A stretch of DNA of 15,075 nt from Chloroflexota bacterium (GCA_016199325.1 JACQGW010000099.1:1-15075), one strand, 5' to 3'; numbered from the stretch's first letter, positions 1 to 7,681 are shown. Notes: generated by a model from the letters alone, not told the origin. Translations and numbers: made by a program.

Positions 1-32
1 AGCGAATGCCGAGAAACTTGGCAAATGACCCA

Positions 33-875
33 CTAGCGCAGGTTCGCCGGCTGCGTGCCGATCCGGAGGAAATCGGCGACCTCGTCGATACCTGCGTTGA
101 ACACGAATCCGCGAGCGCCCTCGACTGCGTCATGGCCTGTCGCCTGAGTTGCGACCAGCATGTGTGGCGGCAGCGGGCTGGAGAGTCGGAACAGGAGGTA
201 GGCGAAATCGTCAGCAGGGAGCTGCGCCTCGGAACTCGGGAAGCTCACCGGACTTGCCTTGCGGGAGGAAGCGTGGAGGTTGAACAGCAACACGTCTCCG
301 TCCGATGTCGAGAGACTCATCACCTTCCCAGCCGCCCCGGTAGGGTCCCCATCGGTGGACTCGCCATCGGTAATGTGCAGCACAACGGGCGGGAAGGCAT
401 CCGGATGCTCGCCGATCCACTTCGCCAGAGTAGTTTGGGCGAGGTCTAGAGCCTGACACATCGGCGTTCCGCCGACGGCCTTCGGATCGAACCAGACCGG
501 GAACTTAAATGGGACCTCGATGATCCCCCCGGCACCATCGGATTCTCTCCGCATCCGCTCTTCGACGCGCGCTGGGTTGTCGGCGATCGCACTGATTGGG
601 ACAAGTCCCTGCCCTGCCAAGTTGCCGGAGAAGGCGGGTCCGACCCCGGCGCCGTACCCGACGACGCCCACCCAGAAGTAGTCCCGGCTGCGTTCGTCCT
701 TCGCACAGGCGATCACGAGGTTCTGAAGGGTTCTGTTCAGCGCGTCGGCAACGAATCCAGCCTTCTGAATGTTCGCTCCGCCGGAGCCGAATGGATCAGC
801 CATCGACCCGGATTGATCGACGAGAAACAGGAAGCAAGTCGGATTCCGTCGACTGATCTCGGCAGAGTATGGCAT
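33..875 (-). CDS. vWA (MIDAS) domain protein, TerY-like, probable partner of a PP2C/kinase pair
   Basis: The 280-residue protein is a single von Willebrand factor A domain, probably cytoplasmic: no signal peptide or membrane segment is visible. A complete MIDAS metal site is readable: DQSGS at residues 20-24, the threonine of GGTPM near 137, and the aspartate of ITDGES near 170. The family resembles vWA proteins encoded beside a PP2C phosphatase and a Ser/Thr kinase (TerY-P-type triads linked to stress or phage response). That role is inferred, because no partner is inside the window; the next gene on this strand would lie off the left edge. A GTG at 881 could extend the protein by two residues, but the AAGGGGGG ribosome site would then abut it, whereas it sits 7 nt from the ATG at 875. 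The domain call is firm and the biological role is not. Confidence 0.88.
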   Translation of the reverse strand: MPYSAEISRRNPTCFLFLVDQSGSMADPFGSGGANIQKAGFVADALNRTLQNLVIACAKDERSRDYFWVGVVGYGAGVGPAFSGNLAGQGLVPISAIADNPARVEERMRRESDGAGGIIEVPFKFPVWFDPKAVGGTPMCQALDLAQTTLAKWIGEHPDAFPPVVLHITDGESTDGDPTGAAGKVMSLSTSDGDVLLFNLHASSRKASPVSFPSSEAQLPADDFAYLLFRLSSPLPPHMLVATQATGHDAVEGARGFVFNAGIDEVADFLRIGTQPANLR

Positions 876-880
876 CTGCA

Positions 881-888
881 CCCCCCTT
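881..888 (-). promoter_or_regulatory. Ribosome binding site of the vWA gene
   Basis: Read on the minus strand this is AAGGGGGG. Its AAGGGG part lies 7 nt before the ATG at 875 and directly abuts the alternative GTG at 881, so it favours the ATG start. Confidence 0.6.
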
Positions 889-1083
889 GACGATGGGATT
901 CACCCTGGCATGCGTTCGAGTCAGCTAGTCGAAAGCTATAAGCAGTGACGCCGTGCAAGAGACGAGTTCGTGAATACCGCACGTCAGTCCGACGTAGAGT
1001 TGGTCGAGGCAACCGAAGCGTTCTGGCCATCAAGCGCCGCTGGAGCTACTGTACCTTCTGATGACTCGTATGTCAAATGGGCG
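882..1083. other. Spacer between the vWA gene and the hsdM/transposase remnant
   Basis: These 202 bases hold no gene I can defend and no convincing -35/-10 pair for the vWA gene. Reading away from the remnant, the region follows the transposase C-terminus, so it may contain the outer end of the old insertion sequence. I could not identify a terminal inverted repeat or target duplication by eye. Confidence 0.4.
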
Positions 1084-1463
1084 TCAATCTGGGTAGTGTA
1101 CGCAGGATTGCAGAAAATGCCGGGCTTTCTGCCGGAAGTGACGGTTGACCCGTTCCAGGGCACTCGTTGTCCGGAGACACTCGACCGGATAGGCTTGCCC
1201 GCGCTGCCGCGCGCGCTCCTGCACGCGCAAATACACGATTGTCTGCTCAAAGTCCCGCTCCAGCGTGGCGACCGCCGCCGGCTCCTGTGCACTCCAAGTC
1301 GCCCGAAACGCGGCCAGCCGCTGGCGGATCGCCGCGTCATCAGCCTCGGCATAGACGGCCGTCGCATCGGCCAGCACCTGCGTCCGGCGTTCCTGTCGCT
1401 GTGCCCGGTTCATCGTCGCCGTGCCGACGACATCCCGCCGCACGTTCCGCAACTTGTGCAAGA
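1084..1463 (-). mobile_element. Remnant of an IS256-like (mutator-type) transposase
   Basis: From about residue 329 of the fused frame, the protein changes to HKLRNV followed by a charged helical stretch and then RTTSALERVNRHFRQKAR. This corresponds to the C-terminal half of IS256-family transposases, where TTNAIERLNR is conserved and contains the likely catalytic glutamate. The N-terminal part with the first two aspartates is missing, so the element is dead. After RQKAR the sequence no longer matches what I expect for the family (usually a VGIF-like run), so the C-terminus is also altered. The join lies at LLFL-HKLRN, where HsdM and transposase sequences look alike. Family assignment is by motif recognition only. 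Confidence 0.7.
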
Positions 1464-2445
1464 ACAGAAGCTGGCCGTCGCTGATGCGCGGCAGGCCGGC
1501 GCCAAAGCGACCGACATTGGCCCGTGCCGCCTCCTCGCGCACGTCCTTCTCGTCGTTCTTCCACTCCTTGCCGTAGGGGGAATTGGCCAGCAGGTAGTCG
1601 AAGCGGCGTCCGCGGTGCTGGTCCCTGGACAACGTGCTCCCGAACTTGATGTTCTCGGCGTCGCGCCCGTCCGGGCTCTTCATGTAGAGGTCGGACTTGC
1701 AGACCGCGAAGGTCTCCGGGTTGACCTCCTGCCCGAAGAGATAGACGTCCGCGTACGGGTTGATTTCGACGATGCGCTCTTTGGCAATCGTCAGCATGCC
1801 ACCCGAGCCGCAGCACGGGTCGTAGACGGTCCGCACGATGCGGTTCTGGCTGAGGGCGTCGCCGTCCTGCACGAGCAGCAGGTTGACCATGAGCCGGATG
1901 ACCTCACGCGGGGTGAAGTGCTCTCCGGGGTTCTCGTTGAGCGCTTCGTTGAACTTCCGAATCAGCTCCTCGAAGACGTAGCCCATCTCCAGGTTGCCGA
2001 CCCCGTCCGGGTGCAGGTCGACGTTCTTGAACCGCTCCAGCACGAGGAACAGGAGGCCGGCTTCCTCGAGCCTGGCGATCGTGTTGGCGAAGTCGAACTT
2101 CTCCAGGACCTCCCGCATGTTGTCGCTGAAGCTGTTGAGATGGGCTCGAAGGTTCGCGCCGAGATGGGGCGGATCGTCCAGGAGGCGATCGAAGTCGTAA
2201 GGGGACGTGTTGTAGAAGGCGAAACCTGACGCCCGGCGGAGCTGCGGGTCCAGGTTTTCGAGCTTACCCTTCAGCCTGGCATACCTGCTGAGCACGGCTG
2301 GCTTGGTCGGCGCCAGGACACCATCGATTCGTCGCAGGACGGTCAACGGTAGGATGACGTCCTGGTACTTGCTGCGCTTGAAGCTGTCTCGCAGCAGGTC
2401 GGCGATGCTCCAGATGAAGTTGACCTGCTCGGCAAAGCGGTTCAT
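1084..2445 (-). pseudogene. hsdM: Truncated type I restriction-modification methylase HsdM, fused in frame to a transposase tail
   Basis: Residues 1 to about 330 are an N6-adenine methyltransferase subunit (HsdM): the N-terminal helical domain, the SAM-binding motif I DPCCGSGGML near residues 210-220, and the LANSPYG block that corresponds to catalytic motif IV. The homology stops after SDGQLLFL, and the last ~120 residues belong to an IS256-like transposase. The C-terminal part of HsdM is gone, and no hsdS or hsdR is nearby, so methylation by this gene is unlikely. Motif IV reads NSPY where the canonical form is NPPY, another sign of decay or divergence. The ATG at 2445 is supported by a GAGG site 6 nt upstream. 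The frame remains open across the junction, so a chimeric 453-residue protein could still be made. Confidence 0.85.
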
Positions 2446-2469
2446 TCATCGCCTCGGCACTGCTGCTCC

Positions 2470-2500
2470 GGCCCACTGGAGAGCGTCGAAACCAGTGGCC
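2470..2500 (-). repeat. Inverted repeat in the hsdM leader
   Basis: CCACTGG and CCAGTGG are separated by 12 nt, and the pairing extends to GGCC/GGCC with one bulged base. It would form a hairpin in the mRNA leader between the candidate start near 2505 and the GAGG ribosome site. The role is unknown; it could be a regulator site or chance. Confidence 0.35.
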
Positions 2501-2511
2501 GCCCGGTTCTC

Positions 2512-2540
2512 AGCCTACTACCGTTCCTTCCCGTTGTCAA
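2512..2540 (-). promoter_or_regulatory. Candidate sigma-70-type promoter of hsdM
   Basis: On the minus strand a perfect TTGACA (2535-2540) is followed after exactly 17 bp by TAGGCT (2512-2517), which keeps the key T, A and final T of a -10 box. Transcription would start near 2505, giving a leader of about 60 nt before the ATG at 2445. The leader contains the inverted repeat at 2470-2500. Confidence 0.45.
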
Positions 2541-2560
2541 GAAGCCACGGTATTCGCGCG

Positions 2561-2579
2561 GTCCGGCCGACAGCCGGAC
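2561..2579. repeat. Short stem-loop between the ATPase and hsdM genes
   Basis: GTCCGGC and GCCGGAC flank a 5-nt loop, a perfect 7-bp GC-rich stem about 45 nt past the ATPase stop and upstream of the hsdM promoter. No T-run follows on the minus strand, so it does not qualify as a standard intrinsic terminator. Confidence 0.4.
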
Positions 2580-2621
2580 AACAAGTCCCGGTTCAACACG
2601 ATTCCTACAGTACTCGTCACG

Positions 2622-4031
2622 TCATGGAAACGGCGCCAGCAGATCTGCCGGGGTCAGCAGCAGCGTCCCGCTTCGGGCGGCCCAGCGTTGGACGTTCTCC
2701 CTGAAGCCGTTCTTGCTGAAGAGCACGTGCCGGACGTCCGGCTTCACCAGGTTGCCGAGGGCCTGAACGTGGTCGAGGTATTTGCCGAGGTCTTCCCAGT
2801 CGAATGGGTCGCTGCGCCACTTCGCCTCGCCGAGCAGCGCCACCTTCCGGCGCTCGTCCAGGCCGACCACGTCGAGCTGGTGCACGGTGTTCCACCAGGT
2901 CCCGACGCGGCCAACCCTCACCGGTAGGGCGCCCGCGGCGCTCGCCTGGCGTACCCAGTCCCGACAGACCGCCTCGAAGGTCAGCCCCATGAAGTCGGAG
3001 AGCTCGGCCATGATCGCGTCCACCACGCGCTCGGCGTCGCCGAACTCAATGTGGCCCTGATTCGGCTCGACAAAGCGGAACCAGAACCGGAAGAAGTTGT
3101 CGGTCAGGTGGTACTGGGTGAAGTAGGTCCTGGTCGGCTTCGTCTCGGTGACCGGGAGGATCCGTTCCACCAACCCCATGTCGCCGATGAGCGCGTCCAT
3201 GATCCGCTCCAGGACGGCGCCCGACAGGCCGGCGGCCGCGGCGATGTCCGACCAGCGGTGGTTCTGATAGGCGATCGCCCGCAGGACGGCAATCGCCTGC
3301 TGGGCGTTGAACACCTGGTGGTGGGAGGCGAACACGGCCTGGGGCTCGACGTAGAGCCGAGCGGTCTCTGCGGCGATCGCGTCCTGGATGTTTTCCCGAA
3401 TGGTTCGGTCGGGGCGGAAGAAGCCCAGATACAGCGGGACACCGCCGAGGATCCCGTAGGCGGTGATGGCGTCGACCGGGTTGGCAAACGAGAGGAGCTC
3501 GGCCGCCGCTCGAAAGTCGAGCGGGTGAACGGGAATGCGACCGGTGACGCAGCCGGCCAGGGGAGACTGCCCGGTGAGGATGTTCTCCATCATCTGGACA
3601 GCCGAGCCGCAGATGACGACCATCACGTCGAGCTTCCGCCCCTGAGCATCCCACCAGTTCTGGACGATCGAGGGGACGCGTTCGTCCTTGACGACCCAGT
3701 AGGGAATCTCGTCGAGGATGAGCAGGAGCCGCTGTCGCTGGGCGAGCCGTTCGACGAGGCCGAAAACCGTCGGCCAGGTCGCCGGTGGCTGGGCCTGGAG
3801 CAGGGGGTCTTCAGCCTGTTCGGCCAGGGCGGCGCCCAGGAGCGGTAGCTGCGTCTGGCTGTCGGCAAGCTGGCAGCGGTAATAGACGACGGGCTTGCCG
3901 GCGGCGAAGTGTTCGAGGAGGGTGGTCTTGCCGACCCGCCGGCGGCCAATCACGGGGATGAACTGGGCGCGGCGATCCTGCCAGAACCGTTCGAGAGCGG
4001 CACACTCCCGCTCGCGGTTGACGAACTTCAC
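2622..4031 (-). CDS. AAA+ ATPase of the archaeal-type ATPase_2/DUF234 family with PD-(D/E)XK-like C-terminus
   Basis: The 469-residue protein is full length for its family. It starts with the typical FVNRERE box and has Walker A GRRRVGKTT (29-37), Walker B LLILDE (103-108) and a sensor-like ICGSA (140-144). A winged-helix region (~245-320) follows. The C-terminal DUF234-like domain (~345-469) carries D387 and E402-A-K404, the arrangement of a PD-(D/E)XK nuclease core. Cellular function of this family is unsettled; DNA-related or defence roles are inferred from the fold. The GTG at 4031 is chosen because the protein then begins at the conserved box and an AGGAG lies 11 nt upstream. An upstream extension to 4571 would run through the sensor-kinase gene in another frame and is rejected. 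It has its own candidate promoter, separate from the signalling cluster. Confidence 0.88.
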   Translation of the reverse strand: MKFVNRERECAALERFWQDRRAQFIPVIGRRRVGKTTLLEHFAAGKPVVYYRCQLADSQTQLPLLGAALAEQAEDPLLQAQPPATWPTVFGLVERLAQRQRLLLILDEIPYWVVKDERVPSIVQNWWDAQGRKLDVMVVICGSAVQMMENILTGQSPLAGCVTGRIPVHPLDFRAAAELLSFANPVDAITAYGILGGVPLYLGFFRPDRTIRENIQDAIAAETARLYVEPQAVFASHHQVFNAQQAIAVLRAIAYQNHRWSDIAAAAGLSGAVLERIMDALIGDMGLVERILPVTETKPTRTYFTQYHLTDNFFRFWFRFVEPNQGHIEFGDAERVVDAIMAELSDFMGLTFEAVCRDWVRQASAAGALPVRVGRVGTWWNTVHQLDVVGLDERRKVALLGEAKWRSDPFDWEDLGKYLDHVQALGNLVKPDVRHVLFSKNGFRENVQRWAARSGTLLLTPADLLAPFP

Positions 4032-4061
4032 CTGGGACCACGCTCCTGGGACCCCGCTCCT
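4031..4061 (-). repeat. 14-bp tandem duplication over the ATPase ribosome binding site
   Basis: Units at 4031-4044 and 4045-4058 differ by one base, and each ends in CTCCT on the plus strand (4043-4047 and 4057-4061). On the mRNA this gives two AGGAG sites, about 11 and 25 nt ahead of the GTG start. Only the nearer one is at a plausible distance. Confidence 0.6.
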
Positions 4062-4113
4062 CTGGGGAAGCCCGGTGCATCTCTCAGGTAAGACCGAGCC
4101 GACATCCCAACAG

Positions 4114-4122
4114 ATTGTAACA
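4114..4122 (-). promoter_or_regulatory. Candidate extended -10 promoter of the ATPase gene
   Basis: On the minus strand TGT-TACAAT forms an extended -10 element. No good -35 is present. Transcription would begin near 4107 and give a leader of about 75 nt. The element overlaps the inverted repeat at 4117-4147, so a repressor bound there would block it. Confidence 0.4.
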
Positions 4123-4147
4123 CATGAGTTAGTAACTTGGATGTTAC
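4117..4147. promoter_or_regulatory. Operator-like inverted repeat GTAACA/TGTTAC
   Basis: GTAACA (4117-4122) and TGTTAC (4142-4147) are exact inverted copies 19 nt apart, with an extra direct GTAAC at 4132-4136. The site overlaps the candidate ATPase -10 and is AT-rich compared with its surroundings. A binding site for a dimeric regulator is the natural reading, possibly the ATPase's own winged helix, but that is inference. Confidence 0.35.
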
Positions 4148-4225
4148 TCTCTCCAATGGTGCTCTTTCGCCCTGGCCGTACGCAGAGGGATCGACCAGGC
4201 GAACAATCGGTATTCCTGGCGTTTC

Positions 4226-4254
4226 CCCTGGCGATCGTGGCGTCCTGGCGGTTC
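4226..4254 (+). repeat. Interspersed spacer repeat (repeated TGGCG motif), copy 1
   Basis: The 29-nt core consists of three TGGCG-containing units in a row. It matches the copy at 7945-7973 at 27 of 29 positions and lies 22 nt past the sensor-kinase stop. It has no coding potential of its own. Confidence 0.7.
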
Positions 4255-4275
4255 ACGCTGATCGCCAGCACAAGA

Positions 4276-5310
4276 TCAGGAGAGGATCCCGTGCAGCGTG
4301 CCGGGGGTGCTCCCGGGGTGGTTTTCCAGGCCGGGCGGGGCGGCCGGCAGAACGACGCGGAAGGTGCTGCCCTGTCCAGGCGCGCTGGTGAGGGCCACCC
4401 GGCCGCCCTGCGCCTCGACCAGCAGCTTGACCAACGGTAAGCCAAGCCCCAGCCCGCGGACGCCGCTCTGCCCTGCCACCTGCGACCCGCGATAGAATCG
4501 CTCCCACACCTGGCGCTGCTCCTCCGGCGGAATGCCCGGCCCGTGATCGGCCACCTCGATCCAGACCTCACGGTTGCTCGCCGCCCGCAGGATGATCGCC
4601 CCCGTCGGCGCGTACCGCCTGGCGTTCACCAGCAAACTGCGGATCACCTGGCTCGTCCGCTCCGGGTCGGCGCGGGCGCGGAGTGTGGCTGGAAGATCGA
4701 GAACGAGGCGTTCACCGCCGGGACCCCGCCGGAAGACCGCGGCGGCCTCGCGCAGCACCGGGATCAGATCCACCAGTTGCGGCTGCACGTCGAGCTCACC
4801 CCGCTCGAGCTGAGCGAATTCGAGCAGGTCGTCGACGAGGTGGCTGAGCGTCTCAGCGCCGGCCAGAATCTCGCCCGCGAACAGGCGCATTTGCTCCCGG
4901 TCGACCTCGCGCGTTTTCAGGAGCTCGGCATAGCCTATCACCAGGGAGAGCGGCGTGCGGAGCTCGTGGGAGACGGTCGCCAGGAGGTCGCTCTTCAGAC
5001 GGTCCAGCTTCCGGCGGACGAGCTCCGTCGCGATTTCCTCTTGAAGCCGACGGGCGGCAATGTCGACCTCCCTCAGCACAAGCCGGCCGAGGAGGAGCGC
5101 CGCCGTCGCATACACCAGGATGAGAACGACGTTGGCGCCAATTCGGGTCCAGGGGGGCCGCTCCATGGGGGGAATGAGCGCGTTGACCTCCCAGCTACTG
5201 GCGAGGAACACGAGGGTCACAGCCGCCCAGAGAACGAGTGCCCGCCGGACTCGACGGCGAAATGCCGTCGCCGCCACCGTGTCAGCCGTGTGCGAGTCAT
5301 CCTGTATCAC
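4276..5310 (-). CDS. Membrane sensor histidine kinase (HisKA/HATPase_c), no dedicated regulator visible
   Basis: This 344-residue inner-membrane kinase has two transmembrane segments (~24-40 and ~59-78) with only a short loop between them, so any signal is probably sensed in or near the membrane. A coiled coil leads to the HisKA dimerisation domain with phosphoacceptor H115 in SHELRTP. The ATP-binding domain shows the N box (N229), G1 DHGPGI (255-260) and G2 GLGLG (286-290). The GTG at 5310 is the only reasonable start; its ribosome site (GGGCAGGG) is weak. It lies 100 bp after a NarL-type regulator gene, yet HisKA kinases normally pair with OmpR-type regulators, so its true partner may be elsewhere. 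The spacer holds a heptamer array. Confidence 0.9.
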   Translation of the reverse strand: MIQDDSHTADTVAATAFRRRVRRALVLWAAVTLVFLASSWEVNALIPPMERPPWTRIGANVVLILVYATAALLLGRLVLREVDIAARRLQEEIATELVRRKLDRLKSDLLATVSHELRTPLSLVIGYAELLKTREVDREQMRLFAGEILAGAETLSHLVDDLLEFAQLERGELDVQPQLVDLIPVLREAAAVFRRGPGGERLVLDLPATLRARADPERTSQVIRSLLVNARRYAPTGAIILRAASNREVWIEVADHGPGIPPEEQRQVWERFYRGSQVAGQSGVRGLGLGLPLVKLLVEAQGGRVALTSAPGQGSTFRVVLPAAPPGLENHPGSTPGTLHGILS

Positions 5311-5350
5311 TGTGCCCTGCCCAGCGAGTTGTCACGGCCGAGTTGACGGA

Positions 5351-5373
5351 ATGACGCATGACGCATGACGCAT
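5351..5373. repeat. Heptanucleotide tandem array, ATGACGC x3
   Basis: Three perfect ATGACGC units plus two further bases fall in the 100-bp spacer between the response regulator and the downstream sensor kinase, 41 nt before the kinase start. The same heptamer occurs in the spacers at 9180-9343 and 11966-12028. Confidence 0.85.
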
Positions 5374-5410
5374 TGGCACCCCGCATCCATCAGAATTGCG
5401 TGGCAGACCA

Positions 5411-6127
5411 CTATACCCCGTGGCGCAGCACGTAAGCGACGACCTGGGCGCGGTTGTGGAGGTGGAGCTTCTGCAGGATGTTCTTCAGGTGGTACTTGAC
5501 GGTGTTCTCGCTGACGACGAGCTGGGCGGCGATCTCTTTGTTCTGCTTGCCGCCGACGAGCAGCTCCAGCACTTCCCGCTCACGCGCGGTCAGCGATTCC
5601 AGCCCGTCTCCTTCGATCCCGGCCGGCTCGGCGGTGGGGGACGGTGCGCTCGGTCGGCTGGCCGCCGGCACCGGCGCGACCTCGGCGGGGCCGCCCGGCG
5701 CCGAGCCCCTGCGGGCGAACTCGGCGAGGATCTTGGCGGCGAGCTGCGGGGTCATCGCCGGCTCGCCACGGGCGGCGGCGTGGATGAGATCGACCAGGGT
5801 GCTCGGGTCGAGGCTCTTGAGCAGGTAGCCCTGGGCGCCGGATCGGACGGCCTCGTAGAGGTCCGCCTCCTCCTCCGACGCGGTCAGGATGATGACCGGG
5901 ATCGACGGCAGCTCGACTTTCAGCCGCCGGGTGGCCGCCAGGCCGCCGCCGTGCGGCATCCCCAGGTCCATCAGGACGACCTCCGGCCGGGCCGCCCGGA
6001 CGACGGCCACCGCTTCCTCGGCGTCGCCGGCCTCGCCGACGATGGCGAAGCCGCGCGCGGTCAAGAGCGCCTTCAGCCCTTCTCGAAAGAGGCGATGGTC
6101 GTCGGCAAGGACGACGTTCAGCGTCAT
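5411..6127 (-). CDS. NarL/FixJ-family response regulator (REC + LuxR HTH)
   Basis: This 238-residue cytoplasmic transcription factor has an N-terminal receiver domain (1-~120) with acidic pair D9/D10, phosphoacceptor D54, T82 and K104, all key residues in place. A Pro/Ala/Gly-rich linker (~140-172) joins it to a LuxR-type helix-turn-helix (~175-238) containing LTAREREVLELL and the recognition region SENTVKYHL. Its ATG overlaps the stop of the upstream GAF sensor kinase as ATGA, so the two are translationally coupled and form a two-component pair. The kinase's HisKA_3 domain is the type that normally serves NarL-family regulators. Target genes are not apparent. The stop at 5411 is followed by a spacer with a heptamer array. 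Confidence 0.95.
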   Translation of the reverse strand: MTLNVVLADDHRLFREGLKALLTARGFAIVGEAGDAEEAVAVVRAARPEVVLMDLGMPHGGGLAATRRLKVELPSIPVIILTASEEEADLYEAVRSGAQGYLLKSLDPSTLVDLIHAAARGEPAMTPQLAAKILAEFARRGSAPGGPAEVAPVPAASRPSAPSPTAEPAGIEGDGLESLTAREREVLELLVGGKQNKEIAAQLVVSENTVKYHLKNILQKLHLHNRAQVVAYVLRHGV

Positions 6128-7632
6128 GATTGCTCCTCCTGCACGGTCGGCATCGCTTCCAGCGGGAGCTCGGCGACGACGCGGGTGCCGCGGCCGGGCA
6201 GCGCGTCGACGGTCAGCCGGCCGCCGACCGACTCGGCCCGCTCACGCATAGTGGCGAGGCCATAGTGCGATCCCGTCAGGACGTGGGCGGGATCGAAACC
6301 CTGGCCGTTGTCGCCGATCGTCGCCCGCAGCCAGGCGCCCGCTCCTCCGGCGGCCAGATCGATGGTGACCGTGGCCCGGCTGGCCCGGGCGTGCTTGCGG
6401 ACGTTCGTCAACGCCTCCTGGACGATGCGCAGGAGCTGGACTTCGGCCGCCGGATTCAGGCGGGCCGCCCCCACGCTATCGGCGACGGCGAGGTCGACGG
6501 CCAGCCCCGTCTGGAGGCGGTAGCGGCCGAGGTACTCGCCCAGGGCGCCGGCCAGGTCACGGCCGGGGCCGAGCCGGGAGCGGAGACCGAGGATCGCCTC
6601 ACGAACGTCGGCATAGGCATCGCCGGCCGTCTCGCCGATGCCGGCGAAGGCCGCTTCGGCGTTCGTCCGATCGCCGGCCGCCAGGGCATCCATGCCTGCC
6701 GCCGCTCGCAGCCGAATGTAGCCAAGGGCCTGGGCCAGACTGTCGTGGAGCTCGCGGGCGATCCGCTCACGCTCGACGGTCGCGGCGAGCGCCTGGACCT
6801 CGGCGTGCAGGCGGGCGTTTTCGATGGCGACGGCGGCCTGGGCGGCGAAGAGCTCGAGCAGCTCGACGTCGCCGCCGTCGAACGGCGTTGTTCCCGCCGG
6901 CCCTTCCTTGTCGACGACGAAGAGGCCGCCGAGCGTTCGACCGCGCGCGACGATGGGAATGCCCAGGAAGGTCGTCATCGCCGGATGGCCTGCCGGAAAG
7001 CCGACGGACCGAGGGTCCCGCGAGAGGTCGTCGCATCGGATGGCCTGGCCTTCCACGAGGACGGCGCCGAGCAGCCCGCGCCCCTTCGGGGGATCGCCGA
7101 GCTGAGCAACTGCGGTATCGGAGAGGCCGGAGGTGAGGAATCGGGCGATGCCGCCGCGGCCGTCGACGACGGCGAGCGCGCTGTAACGGGCGCCGATGAG
7201 CGTGCGCGCCAGGCCGACGGTATGCTGGAGGACGGCCTCGGTCGAGAGGTCGGCCGTCAGCGTGAGCCCGGCCTGGTGGAGCGCGCGCAGCAGCAGGGCG
7301 TGACGCCGGGCCATCTCCTCGCGCGCCGCCAGCTCGCTGTTCTGCCGAACGAGCTGCGCCTCGACGGACTCGATGCGATTGAAGATGATGCCGGAGAAGC
7401 CGTAGACGGCCAGAGCGACGACGGCGGGAATGATGACGAACCCGGCGGGCTGGTGGAGCTCGGGCCAGACGAAGTGCCGAACCACGTCGACGGCGCCCAG
7501 GAAGACGAGCGGCACGACGATCGTCAGCCAGCGCAGGAAACGATATCCCCTTGACGTACCGAGCCGAGGTAGAACCCAGGCCAGCGCGGCACCCGGCAGA
7601 CCGATCCCCGACGCGGCCAACTGCTTGCTCAT
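6124..7632 (-). CDS. GAF-domain sensor histidine kinase (HisKA_3), partner of the NarL-type regulator
   Basis: This 502-residue kinase has two N-terminal transmembrane segments (~33-55 and ~64-85), a coiled coil (~86-120), a GAF sensor domain (~128-275), and a HisKA_3 domain with phosphoacceptor H296 in ERERIARELHDSLAQ. The ATPase domain shows N410 in EALTNVRKHA, G1 DNGQGFDP (441-448) and a G2-like HYGLATMRER (457-465). This layout is typical of NarL-type systems that sense small molecules or redox state through GAF; the ligand is unknown. The ATG at 7632 (AGGTG just upstream) is chosen. A longer frame to 7791 would translate the spacer repeat at 7682-7710 and begin upstream of the likely transcription start. 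The stop overlaps the regulator start as ATGA. Confidence 0.92.
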   Translation of the reverse strand: MSKQLAASGIGLPGAALAWVLPRLGTSRGYRFLRWLTIVVPLVFLGAVDVVRHFVWPELHQPAGFVIIPAVVALAVYGFSGIIFNRIESVEAQLVRQNSELAAREEMARRHALLLRALHQAGLTLTADLSTEAVLQHTVGLARTLIGARYSALAVVDGRGGIARFLTSGLSDTAVAQLGDPPKGRGLLGAVLVEGQAIRCDDLSRDPRSVGFPAGHPAMTTFLGIPIVARGRTLGGLFVVDKEGPAGTTPFDGGDVELLELFAAQAAVAIENARLHAEVQALAATVERERIARELHDSLAQALGYIRLRAAAGMDALAAGDRTNAEAAFAGIGETAGDAYADVREAILGLRSRLGPGRDLAGALGEYLGRYRLQTGLAVDLAVADSVGAARLNPAAEVQLLRIVQEALTNVRKHARASRATVTIDLAAGGAGAWLRATIGDNGQGFDPAHVLTGSHYGLATMRERAESVGGRLTVDALPGRGTRVVAELPLEAMPTVQEEQS

Positions 7633-7681
7633 GGCACCTGGTCGACGCCGTTTCGGCGCCAGAGCGGCTCCGGCACACAAC

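Noticed and set aside
970..2229. Long plus-strand open frame of 419 codons
   Set aside because: Antisense to hsdM, whose motifs are clear; composition (runs of V/R/D/L/E) is typical of GC-rich shadow frames.
2561..2579. Intrinsic terminator after the ATPase gene
   Set aside because: The stem is good but no T-run follows on the minus strand.
4032..4571. N-terminal extension of the AAA ATPase
   Set aside because: It would translate the promoter, the spacer repeat and the sensor-kinase 3' end in another frame; the family begins at the FVNRERE box.
6130..7554. Plus-strand open frame of 474 codons
   Set aside because: Lies opposite the GAF sensor kinase with all motifs intact; low-complexity G/R/D/A protein, no recognisable domain.
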